Shown here: piece after piece, positions 7,058 through 13,481 of the stretch
Layout of the letters: every line of letters begins with the position of its first letter
Position numbering within the stretch: the stretch's first letter is position 1
DNA from: an uncultured Oscillospiraceae bacterium
GTDB lineage: Bacteria > Bacillota > Clostridia > Oscillospirales > Acutalibacteraceae
Reading direction: 5' to 3'
Length of the DNA stretch: 15,911 nt
Assembly (NCBI GenBank): GCA_900555805.1
Contig: USMJ01000004.1
Coordinates: forward strand, 1-15,911
Position numbers and translations under genes: made by a program
The notes under the pieces: generated by a model
Told to the model about the DNA's origin: nothing
Seen by the model: the letters and a program-made list of their open reading frames with translations, nothing else
Database searches by the model: none

Positions 7058-7087
7058 GCCGTCAAACAGAATGCTGCCTGAGACGGC
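7058..7087 (-). promoter_or_regulatory. Leader hairpin before the yfhO ribosome binding site
   Basis: In the roughly 60-nt leader, GCCGTC (7087-7082 read on the minus strand) pairs with GACGGC (7063-7058), enclosing 18 nt that contain a smaller CAG/CTG pairing. The hairpin ends 7 bases before GGAGGT. There is no T-run, so it is more likely to affect translation or mRNA stability than termination. Confidence 0.35.
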
Positions 7088-7103
7088 AAAATTAACCATG
7101 TCA

Positions 7104-7132
7104 ATGATACATCATAAACCGAGCGTTTTCAA
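7104..7132 (-). promoter_or_regulatory. Sigma-A promoter of the yfhO-family gene
   Basis: On the minus strand TTGAAA (7132-7127), a 17-base spacer and TATCAT (7109-7104) form a good sigma-A promoter with a start near 7097. The -10 covers the in-frame ATG at 7104, which supports translation from 7038 instead. Confidence 0.65.
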
Positions 7133-7160
7133 TACGTAAAAATGAAAATGATGTGAATTC

Positions 7161-7191
7161 GTCATAACCGTCGGACAAACTGCATAGAAAT
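7161..7191 (+). promoter_or_regulatory. Probable sigma-E (mother-cell) promoter of the spoIIIA operon
   Basis: GTCATAAC (7161-7168), a 14-base spacer and CATAGAAAT (7183-7191) fit the known sigma-E pattern of a GTCATATT-like -35 and a CATACAAT-like -10. spoIIIA is a sigma-E target in studied endospore formers. No good sigma-A promoter is seen in the same position. The start would be near 7197, giving a leader of about 68 nt. Confidence 0.6.
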
Positions 7192-7206
7192 TACCAAAGC
7201 TTGGCT

Positions 7207-7244
7207 GACGGGGGCAACGCTTATAAATTGCGTCCGTCGTTGCC
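7207..7244 (+). promoter_or_regulatory. Leader region with two alternative hairpins before spoIIIAA
   Basis: GGCAACG (7213-7219) can pair with CGTTGCC (7238-7244). Alternatively GACGG (7207-7211) pairs with CCGTC (7234-7238) while ACGC (7217-7220) pairs with GCGT (7230-7233). The two folds exclude each other. The region ends just before the ribosome binding site (AAGGA, 7251-7255). Any regulatory meaning is inference. Confidence 0.3.
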
Positions 7245-7264
7245 TTCGGAAAGGACAGGATGTC

Positions 7265-8269
7265 ATGAACGAAAATTTCAACAATGCGGCGGCCTCTGTA
7301 TCGCCGAGACTTCGCAAAATACTTACGGAATTGTCTGACGAGATAAAGGATTCAACATATGAAATAAGGCTTCGCGCAGAGAGGCCTTTGAATCTAATCG
7401 GAAAATACGGAGCGGTGTTCATATTCGAAAACTCGACCTGCTCGGGAAGACCGTCCGCCGAATGCGTGAAGGTCAGTCCCGAAGAAATTCGGGATACCTT
7501 CAACAGAATATGTTCCTATTCGATACACACCTTTCAAAGGAGCATAAACAGTGGATACATACCGATGAAAGGCGGAAACAGAGCCGGAATATGCGGAACG
7601 GCTGTATGCGAAAGCGGAATTATAGCCAATGTCAAGGATATAAGCTCGCTGAACATCAGAATATCAAGACAGGTTATCGGCTCCGCCGATAAAATTGTTC
7701 CGCTCATAAAATATGACAGCAGGGGACTTATTATTGCAGGCGCGCCGAACAGCGGTAAAACCACGGTTCTGCGCGATCTGGTCAGACAAATTTCATCGGG
7801 AAACCTCGGTTCTTTTCCGAAAGTTTGCGCCATAGATGAAAGGCGCGAGATCTCCGCCGTCTGTGACGGAATAGTGACTAACGACATAGGCTTCACCTGC
7901 GACGTGCTTGATTCTTACCCTATGGCACAGGCGATAGATATAGCCGTCAGAACGCTTTCGCCCGATATTATAGCCTGCGACGAGGTGTCGTCTCCCGAAG
8001 AGATATCGGCTATCGAGAGGGGCGTCAACTGCGGTGTGAAATTCGTCCTGACGCTTCACGCCGGGAGCTATTCGGACTTGCTGTCGAGAAAGCAGCTCGA
8101 ACAGCTTTTGAATACACGGGCGTTCGGAAAAGTCGTTCTTCTCGGCTCGGGGGAAAGTATTGGCAGTATCAAACAGGTTTATGACGCAGGGGAGCTTCTG
8201 AATGAAATATATCTTCATCATGTCAATAGCGGTTTTATGTTCGATAACAGGCTTTCGAACAGCGAATAA
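7265..8269 (+). CDS. spoIIIAA: Stage III sporulation protein AA, secretion-type ATPase
   Basis: SpoIIIAA is the cytoplasmic, mother-cell ATPase of the SpoIIIA-SpoIIQ (A-Q) channel, related to type II/IV secretion ATPases. The 334-residue protein shows Walker A GAPNSGKTT (159-167), Walker B-like PDIIACDE (233-240), the N-terminal EIRLRAERPL segment (33-42), the CSYSIHTFQRSINSGYIP segment with MKGGNRAGICG after it (83-111), and a conserved LTLHAG (263-268). The ATG at 7265 follows AAGGACAGGA. It is the first gene of the spoIIIA operon. The C-terminal 23 codons overlap spoIIIAB by 68 bases in another frame, so its tail is slightly long for the family. Confidence 0.95.
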   Translation: MNENFNNAAASVSPRLRKILTELSDEIKDSTYEIRLRAERPLNLIGKYGAVFIFENSTCSGRPSAECVKVSPEEIRDTFNRICSYSIHTFQRSINSGYIPMKGGNRAGICGTAVCESGIIANVKDISSLNIRISRQVIGSADKIVPLIKYDSRGLIIAGAPNSGKTTVLRDLVRQISSGNLGSFPKVCAIDERREISAVCDGIVTNDIGFTCDVLDSYPMAQAIDIAVRTLSPDIIACDEVSSPEEISAIERGVNCGVKFVLTLHAGSYSDLLSRKQLEQLLNTRAFGKVVLLGSGESIGSIKQVYDAGELLNEIYLHHVNSGFMFDNRLSNSE

Positions 8270-8693
8270 ATTAAGTCAAAAGAGAAATGAACTTGAATGC
8301 ATAATCGACCTGCTTGAAGAAATCAGAAGAAAGATGAAATACTGCGAAAGCACGCTCGAAAATATCGTCTCGGAATACGGCGCGGCGGAAAATTTGCCAT
8401 TTGCAAAAAGGCTCGCCGCGTACAGCAAAGAAATGGACTTTCCCGACGCATGGCGCAGGGCTTTTTCGGAAAGCGGCTCGGTTTTATCCGAAAACGACAG
8501 GCGGATTTTTCTGTCGCTCGGCGATAAATTAGGTACAAGCGACTGTTCATCTCAGGATAAGCTTATAGGGTACGCGGTCGGTCACTTCTCAAGGGAGCTC
8601 GAAAAGGCCGAGAGGGACGAAAGCGAGAAAAAAAGACTTTATATCGTCGCCGGCGTTGCGTCTGGACTTGCGTTCGCGATAATGATGATATAG
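8202..8693 (+). CDS. spoIIIAB: Stage III sporulation protein AB
   Basis: SpoIIIAB is a bitopic or polytopic membrane component of the A-Q channel, with similarity to GspF-type platform proteins. The 163-residue protein has an N-terminal membrane helix (about 3-18), the conserved GFRTANKLSQKRNEL region (17-31), a helical soluble part, and a C-terminal hydrophobic helix (145-163). The start at 8202 has GGGGAG seven bases upstream and is needed to include the first helix. It therefore begins inside spoIIIAA. Confidence 0.93.
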   Translation: MKYIFIMSIAVLCSITGFRTANKLSQKRNELECIIDLLEEIRRKMKYCESTLENIVSEYGAAENLPFAKRLAAYSKEMDFPDAWRRAFSESGSVLSENDRRIFLSLGDKLGTSDCSSQDKLIGYAVGHFSRELEKAERDESEKKRLYIVAGVASGLAFAIMMI

Positions 8694-8708
8694 ATTTCGG
8701 AGGAAAAC

Positions 8709-8903
8709 ATGGAAATTGATCTGATATTCAAAATAGCCGCCGTCGGGATTATAGTCGCCATACTTAATCAGCTTCTTTCGCGCTCTAACAGAGACGAATA
8801 CGCTGTTATAACAACGCTCGCCGGCTTGGTTATAGTCGTCCTGATGCTGATACCGAAGCTGACGGAGCTTTTCTCCGAAGTCAGGGGAATATTTGATATA
8901 TGA
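8709..8903 (+). CDS. spoIIIAC: Stage III sporulation protein AC
   Basis: This is a 64-residue protein with two membrane helices (about 6-23 and 33-52) joined by the short polar loop SRSNRDEYA, the standard size and layout of SpoIIIAC. It is a small membrane subunit of the A-Q channel. A strong GGAGG precedes the ATG, and the stop overlaps the spoIIIAD start (ATGA), so translation is probably coupled. Confidence 0.94.
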   Translation: MEIDLIFKIAAVGIIVAILNQLLSRSNRDEYAVITTLAGLVIVVLMLIPKLTELFSEVRGIFDI

Positions 8904-9292
8904 ATATGTATCTGAAAACGGCGATCGTCGCCCTGATAGCGTGCGTTGTCATTGCGGCGCTGAAAGAAACCAAAAAGGAATACGCGGCTTATCTTGCCCT
9001 GCTTTGCGGCGTTTGCGTCATAGCGTCGGGTATAAGCGATCTCAGATATATAAAAACGGCACTCGACGGCTTAACGGAGCTTTCCGAGCTTAATCTGTCG
9101 GCGCTGAAGATATTTTTCAAGGCGGTCGGGATAACAGTGATTTCGAGCATAACAAGCGACGCGTGTATCGACGGAGGAAACAGATTTTTGGCTTCCTGCG
9201 TTGAATTGAGCGGAAAGATCGCCGTCACGGTTTCCGCTCTGCCGCTGATAAGCTCGGTTATAAAAATAATCGCAGGATATATAGGTACATAA
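8900..9292 (+). CDS. spoIIIAD: Stage III sporulation protein AD
   Basis: This 130-residue membrane protein has hydrophobic segments near 5-22, 28-46, 66-84 and 103-128, and the family's ALKETKKEYA segment (20-29) between the first two. It is a membrane subunit of the A-Q channel. ATG overlaps the spoIIIAC stop by 4 bases; a second ATG two codons later is also possible. AGGGGA lies about a dozen bases before the first ATG, so the second is slightly better spaced. Confidence 0.93.
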   Translation: MNMYLKTAIVALIACVVIAALKETKKEYAAYLALLCGVCVIASGISDLRYIKTALDGLTELSELNLSALKIFFKAVGITVISSITSDACIDGGNRFLASCVELSGKIAVTVSALPLISSVIKIIAGYIGT

Positions 9293-9293
9293 C

Positions 9294-10427
9294 ATGAAAT
9301 TCAAAAAAATCGGATCTACGGTTTTAATCGTTGTCTCGCTTTTATATCTGTTTTCGCTTTCGGCTTTCGGCGAAGAGCTTGATCCGCATTCCGAATCGGC
9401 GGATTACGGTGCGGAAATATATTCCGCTCTTGACGGCGAAGCAAAGGAAATTCTAAGCTCATTCGGAATAGACACTCTTAACTTCGACTCCGTATTCAAC
9501 ATTTCGTTTTCTCAGTCGTTCAGAGCCGTCGGCGATATACTGAAAAGCTCTGTCAAGGATGCAGTGCCGTATTTCTTTAAGATGCTCGCCATGCTGATCG
9601 CTATGACGGTCATCGCCGCCGTAAGGCCCGGTAAGTCGGGAGAAAAAGATATAGTCTCCTCCGTTTTCGCTATGATAACGGTCATAATGACAGCTTCATT
9701 CGTTTCGGACATCTTAACACAGACTGTCGGTGTGTTTAACCTCACGGGTAAACTTCTTCTGACATTGGCGCCGATCATAACGGCTTTGCTGTCGGTTTCG
9801 GGTAATGTGACGGTGTCCGTTCTTTATAACTCAGTAACAGTGGCGGCGGCGCAGATCGTGTCGTCAATAGCCGCTGAGCTTTTGATACCGCTTATCGGCG
9901 TATATTTTTCGTTTGTTATTTCGCTTGATCTCGGCGAAGGCGTGAAGGGTGATAAACTTGTCCACAGCATAAACAAGGTTCTGACCGGGTGTTTCGCGGC
10001 TCTTTCGACTGTATTTACATTTATTCTGTCGGTCAAAAATGTTCTCGCCAAGGATCTCGACGGCGTTTTATATAAATCAGGGAAATATGTTATATCGAGT
10101 TTCGTTCCCGTCGTCGGCTCAAATATAAGCGCAATTTTAAGCTCTGTCGTCGGTTCGCTCGAGCTTATCAAAAGCACTGTCGCCGTGTTCGGAATAATCT
10201 GCGTCGCCGCGATTAACATTCCGATTTTGGTCAAGCTATCGGTCTGCTATGCCGCTCTTTGCCTGCTCGGCATTATCGGCGACCTGTTTTCGGCACCGTC
10301 GGCTTCGTCGGTCGTCAGGGGGTTCGCGGGCGGAATAAAACTCCTGACGGCGATGGTTTTCTTTGAGCTTGTCCTCGTTATAATCGCGACAGGGCTCACC
10401 GTAACGATAAAGGGGGCGGCAGGATGA
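9294..10427 (+). CDS. spoIIIAE: Stage III sporulation protein AE
   Basis: SpoIIIAE is the large polytopic membrane subunit of the A-Q channel, made with a signal peptide. The 377-residue protein starts with a signal sequence (1-26, cleavage likely after SAFG), then an extracytoplasmic helical segment, then multiple membrane helices from about residue 90 to the end. The conserved features include the KDAVPYFFKMLAMLIAM region and a late ASSVVRGFAGGIK stretch. The ribosome binding site is weak (AGGT), and the gene starts 2 bases after the spoIIIAD stop, so coupling is likely. Its stop overlaps the spoIIIAF start. Confidence 0.94.
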   Translation: MKFKKIGSTVLIVVSLLYLFSLSAFGEELDPHSESADYGAEIYSALDGEAKEILSSFGIDTLNFDSVFNISFSQSFRAVGDILKSSVKDAVPYFFKMLAMLIAMTVIAAVRPGKSGEKDIVSSVFAMITVIMTASFVSDILTQTVGVFNLTGKLLLTLAPIITALLSVSGNVTVSVLYNSVTVAAAQIVSSIAAELLIPLIGVYFSFVISLDLGEGVKGDKLVHSINKVLTGCFAALSTVFTFILSVKNVLAKDLDGVLYKSGKYVISSFVPVVGSNISAILSSVVGSLELIKSTVAVFGIICVAAINIPILVKLSVCYAALCLLGIIGDLFSAPSASSVVRGFAGGIKLLTAMVFFELVLVIIATGLTVTIKGAAG

Positions 10428-10879
10428 GTGAGATAAAAAGCTGGGCGTTTTCGCTTTGCCTCATCCTTATCGTGACGGGCGTTTTCATGCGGCTTTTGCC
10501 CGAACGCAGCGATAAAAAGACCGTCAAATTCGTTGTCACGCTGATTTTAATCGTCTGCCTTTTCAAGCTCGATATTTCGTCTGTAGGCGACATGTTCAAG
10601 GCGGATTTTTCGGTCGAAAACGGCGAAGCCGTCAGTGAATACGAAAGCGAGCTGAAAGAAAAAATATCGGGATCGGTGAACTCCGAAACCGAAGAACAAA
10701 TAGTCGAAATATACAAAGAATACGACGAAAACGCCGAGATCGAACTGATAACGGACGGCGGCAAGCCGACAGTCATAATAACAGGTACGCGCTTAAGCGG
10801 CATCGAAAAATACACAGCGCAGTCGCGAATCGAGACGCAGCTCGGCGAAGCGGCCGAATTTATATACAGGGAGCGATGA
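10424..10879 (+). CDS. spoIIIAF: Stage III sporulation protein AF
   Basis: This 151-residue protein has two N-terminal membrane helices (about 7-23 and 34-48) followed by an acidic soluble domain that resembles the ring-forming folds of the channel. The segment LPERSDKKTVKFVVTLILI (25-43) is typical. It is somewhat short compared with the roughly 200-residue B. subtilis protein. It overlaps spoIIIAE by 4 bases, with purine-rich GGGGGCGGCAGG before the ATG. Confidence 0.9.
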   Translation: MSEIKSWAFSLCLILIVTGVFMRLLPERSDKKTVKFVVTLILIVCLFKLDISSVGDMFKADFSVENGEAVSEYESELKEKISGSVNSETEEQIVEIYKEYDENAEIELITDGGKPTVIITGTRLSGIEKYTAQSRIETQLGEAAEFIYRER

Positions 10880-10880
10880 A

Positions 10881-11393
10881 ATGACAGACGAGATAAAGAA
10901 AAGAATCAAACAGCTTATCGAAAAGATTCCCGAAAGCAAGCGGCCGATAATTCTTGTCGCCGTCGGTATAATTCTCATGGCGGCGATATTGCTGTCGGGG
11001 TCGGGCGGCGATAAAGACAAAAAAGCCGGGCAGGAAACCCCGACCGCGCAGAATACCGTCTCGTACGCCGAAGAAACGGAGAAAAAACTCGAAAGCGTTA
11101 TTTCACTCATTGACGGCGCAGGCAGATGCAAGGTCATGGTCACACTCGACACAAGCGAAGAGAATGTTTACGCATCAGACATAAACGACGGCAAAAGTGA
11201 ATATGTTGTTATAAAAACAAGCTCTGACGAGGGCGGCTTGCTGCTGAAGATCGTTCAGCCGAAGATCAGGGGAGTAGCGGTGGTTTGTGACGGAGGCGAC
11301 TCATATATTACCGCGAACAGCATAACCGAAGCCGTTTGTTCGGTTTTAGGCATAAGCAGCACCAAGGTCAGCATATCAAAAATGCAGAATTAG
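10881..11393 (+). CDS. spoIIIAG: Stage III sporulation protein AG
   Basis: SpoIIIAG forms a large ring in the space between the two membranes as part of the A-Q channel. The 170-residue protein has a basic cytoplasmic N-terminus, one membrane helix (22-39), a Ser/Gly/Lys-rich linker, and a YscJ/FliF-like ring-building domain. The family signature is clear: YVVIKTSSDEGGLLLK followed by PKIRGVAVVCDGG and SITEAVCSVLGI near the C-terminus. It starts 1 base after spoIIIAF, with AGGGAG (10868-10873) upstream. Confidence 0.95.
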   Translation: MTDEIKKRIKQLIEKIPESKRPIILVAVGIILMAAILLSGSGGDKDKKAGQETPTAQNTVSYAEETEKKLESVISLIDGAGRCKVMVTLDTSEENVYASDINDGKSEYVVIKTSSDEGGLLLKIVQPKIRGVAVVCDGGDSYITANSITEAVCSVLGISSTKVSISKMQN

Positions 11394-11402
11394 GAGGAAA
11401 AC

Positions 11403-11996
11403 ATGAGCAAACTGACAAAGAAAAGACAGATCCTGACGGCAACGCTCGCCATAGCCATGGCGTCGGCGATTCTCGTCAACTGGTACTACAACAAGTACGA
11501 TGTAAAAAAGAGCGCGGGAGTGAACACTTCGACTTCGTCGTCGTCAAATTTAGGCGACAGCATCTATGTCAACGGAACGACTAAGGAAAGCGGAAAAGAC
11601 GGAGAAAAAACAAGTGACGCTTCCGACACAGCCGAAGAAGCCAAAAGCGTGGCTAAATCCAAGGAATACTTCGCCAAAGCTCAATTAAAGCGAACTCAGA
11701 TGCATGACGAAGCGCTCGACAAAATCGAAGAGCTTCTCAAAGACGGCAAAAAGACCGACGAAGCCGACAAGCTGATGAAAGAATACACAAACGCCGTCAA
11801 ACTTGAGACGGACATAGAAAATCTCATAACAGCTAAAACCGGCGCCGACTGTCTTGCGATACTCAACGGCGATCAGGCGGAAATCGTTGTCGACGCCGAC
11901 GCTATCGACGAGCTATATCTCTTGCAGATAACGGATATAGTGTCAACTCAGAGCAAAATCCCGGCGGAAAATATAACAATTATTCAGGCAAAGTAG
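11403..11996 (+). CDS. spoIIIAH: Stage III sporulation protein AH
   Basis: SpoIIIAH is the mother-cell protein that contacts SpoIIQ of the forespore across the intermembrane space. The 197-residue protein has a basic N-terminus (1-9), one membrane helix (about 10-28) ending in the conserved NWYYN, a Ser/Thr/Asp-rich linker (40-85), and a C-terminal ring-building domain (about 86-197) containing YFAKAQLKRTQMHDEAL and TGADCLAILNGDQAEIVV. AGGAGG (11392-11397) overlaps the spoIIIAG stop and precedes the ATG by 5 bases. It is the last gene of the operon before a terminator. Confidence 0.95.
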   Translation: MSKLTKKRQILTATLAIAMASAILVNWYYNKYDVKKSAGVNTSTSSSSNLGDSIYVNGTTKESGKDGEKTSDASDTAEEAKSVAKSKEYFAKAQLKRTQMHDEALDKIEELLKDGKKTDEADKLMKEYTNAVKLETDIENLITAKTGADCLAILNGDQAEIVVDADAIDELYLLQITDIVSTQSKIPAENITIIQAK

Positions 11997-12049
11997 TTGT
12001 ATAATTTATAAATTGATGTTATAATCAATATGAATGAAAAATTATACAA
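11997..12049. repeat. AT-rich nested inverted repeat after spoIIIAH
   Basis: TTGTATAATTT (11997-12007) is exactly complementary to AAATTATACAA (12039-12049). Inside it ATTGAT (12012-12017) pairs with ATCAAT (12024-12029). The arrangement also contains TTGTAT (11997-12002), 17 bases and TATAAT (12020-12025), which could be a weak sigma-A promoter for the region before nusB. It may act as an mRNA 3' structure, a cruciform, or a promoter; sequence alone does not decide. Confidence 0.5.
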
Positions 12050-12055
12050 AACGCC

Positions 12056-12092
12056 ATGCCCTTCGTTTTCGTGGCGGAGGGCATATTATTTT
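12056..12092 (+). terminator. Intrinsic terminator between spoIIIAH and nusB
   Basis: ATGCCCTTCG (12056-12065) pairs with CGGAGGGCAT clipped to 12075-12084, with one T-G pair and a 9-base loop, followed by ATTATTTT. It should end the spoIIIA transcript, or act on a short transcript begun at the TATAAT at 12020-12025. Confidence 0.7.
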
Positions 12093-12100
12093 GCTCAGAG

Positions 12101-12128
12101 CCGAAAGCTTCCGTTCGGAGCTTATCGG
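12101..12128 (+). promoter_or_regulatory. Hairpin in the nusB leader
   Basis: CCGA (12101-12104) with TCGG (12125-12128) encloses AAGC-T-TCCG (12105-12113) paired with CGGAGCTT (12116-12123). The stem has about 12 pairs with two single-base bulges. No T-run follows. It lies 11 bases before the purine-rich AAAGGAAAGG ribosome binding site of nusB. Confidence 0.35.
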
Positions 12129-12151
12129 CAAAGTAAAGGAAAGGTAAAATT

Positions 12152-12547
12152 ATGACGAGACGAGAAGCGAGAGAACAGGCATTTATACTTATATTCGAAA
12201 GATCATTTCAGCCGGAAAGCGAGATTTCCGAGCTCGTTGAATTCGCCGAAGAAAACGAGGTTTTCAAGGCGGATAAATATGCTGTCAAGCTTGCAACCGA
12301 CACATATGATAAGCTCGAGGAAATTGACAGCAAAATCGAGAGCAATCTCAAAGGCTGGAGCGCTTCGAGAATATCAAAGATAACGAGAGCCATACTCAGA
12401 TTAGCGGTCTGCGAGATGCTTTTCTATGACGATGTACCGACGGGCGTCGCTGTAAACGAAGCCGTTGAGCTCGCCAAGAAGTTCGCTTCTGACGATGAGC
12501 CGTCATATATAAACGGCGTTCTCGGCTCTGTCGCAAGGTCGATGTGA
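12152..12547 (+). CDS. nusB: Transcription antitermination protein NusB
   Basis: NusB binds boxA RNA together with ribosomal protein S10 (NusE) and supports rRNA antitermination. The 131-residue all-helical protein has the usual length, the N-terminal TRREAREQAFILIFE (2-16), the WSASRISKITRAILRLAVCE segment in the middle and the C-terminal VAVNEAVELAKKF and YINGVLG motifs. The ATG follows AAAGGAAAGG. It is the first gene of the downstream housekeeping cluster, with a terminator between it and spoIIIAH. The Asp23/Gls24 gene often seen in this interval in clostridia is absent here. Confidence 0.95.
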   Translation: MTRREAREQAFILIFERSFQPESEISELVEFAEENEVFKADKYAVKLATDTYDKLEEIDSKIESNLKGWSASRISKITRAILRLAVCEMLFYDDVPTGVAVNEAVELAKKFASDDEPSYINGVLGSVARSM

Positions 12548-12548
12548 C

Positions 12549-13481
12549 ATGGCTTATCTCGGTATAGATACAAGCAACTACACGACCTCGGCGGCGTTAT
12601 ATATCCCTGAAAGTAATCTGATCATTCAGAAAAAGAAGCTCCTGCCCGTCAAAAAAGGCGAAAAGGGACTTCGTCAGAGTGACGCTGTGTTCCACCATAC
12701 GCAGCAGTTGCCGCAGATCGTTCGCGACCTAATGGATGAATGCGGCGAAGAGATAACGGCTGTCGGCGTTTCGTCAAGACCCCGGAATGTCGAAGGCTCA
12801 TACATGCCTTGCTTCACCGTCGGTTTGGGCGTCGCCGAATGCATCGCCGCCGTCAACAAAATCAACGTCCGCCGCTTTTCACATCAGCAGGGACACATCG
12901 CCGCCGCCTTATATTCGGCGGACAAGCTTGAGCTTTTGAAAGAAAAGTTCATAGCTTTTCATGTTTCGGGCGGTACAACAGAGTCACTGCTTGTAAGACC
13001 CGACGATGACGGTATCATAGTTTGCGATATAACCGCCTCGTCGAGCGATCTTAAAGCAGGACAAGCCGTCGACAGAGTGGGGCTAATGATGGGGCTCGAT
13101 TTCCCTTGCGGACCCGAAATAGACAAACTCGCGCAGAAAAGCGATAAAGTATACAAGCCTAAAGTTCCGATTAAAGACGGAAATTGCAGCCTTTCGGGGC
13201 TTGAAAATAAATGCCGCCAAATGCTGGAGAACGGCGAAACGAACGAAGACACCGCGAGATTCTGTATTGACTATATCGCCTGCGCGCTTGAAAAAATGAC
13301 CGAATATGCTCTTGAAAAACATGGCGATCTTCCTCTTGTCTTTTCAGGCGGCGTAATGTCAAACTCTATCATCAAAGAACGCTTTACCCGGAAATTCGGA
13401 GCCTACTTCGCTCAAAGCGCATTTTCATCAGACAACGCCGCAGGAACGGCGATACTCACATATTTAAAGGAGCAAAAATGA
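12549..13481 (+). CDS. TsaD/Kae1-like (glycoprotease M22) family paralog
   Basis: This 310-residue protein has the ASKHA fold of TsaD, the tRNA threonylcarbamoyl transferase subunit, but is a divergent paralog found near nusB/xseA in clostridia. Visible features: N-terminal GIDTSNYTTSAAL (5-17), metal-binding H112-x3-H116 in SHQQGH, HVSGGTTE (138-145; canonical TsaD has SGGHT), AVDRVGLMMGLDFPCGPEID (173-192), FSGGVMSN (265-272) and SSDNAAGTA (293-301) with D295 as third metal ligand. Metal and nucleotide residues thus appear kept, while the GGHT His is not. Its reaction is unproven; the true tsaD is expected elsewhere in the genome. It starts 1 base after nusB with only a distant AAGG, so coupling is likely, and overlaps xseA by 4 bases. 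Confidence 0.82.
   Translation: MAYLGIDTSNYTTSAALYIPESNLIIQKKKLLPVKKGEKGLRQSDAVFHHTQQLPQIVRDLMDECGEEITAVGVSSRPRNVEGSYMPCFTVGLGVAECIAAVNKINVRRFSHQQGHIAAALYSADKLELLKEKFIAFHVSGGTTESLLVRPDDDGIIVCDITASSSDLKAGQAVDRVGLMMGLDFPCGPEIDKLAQKSDKVYKPKVPIKDGNCSLSGLENKCRQMLENGETNEDTARFCIDYIACALEKMTEYALEKHGDLPLVFSGGVMSNSIIKERFTRKFGAYFAQSAFSSDNAAGTAILTYLKEQK

Noticed and set aside
7039..7104. In-frame upstream start (7104) for the yfhO-family gene
   Set aside because: It lies in the promoter -10 box; GGAGGT precedes the ATG at 7038.
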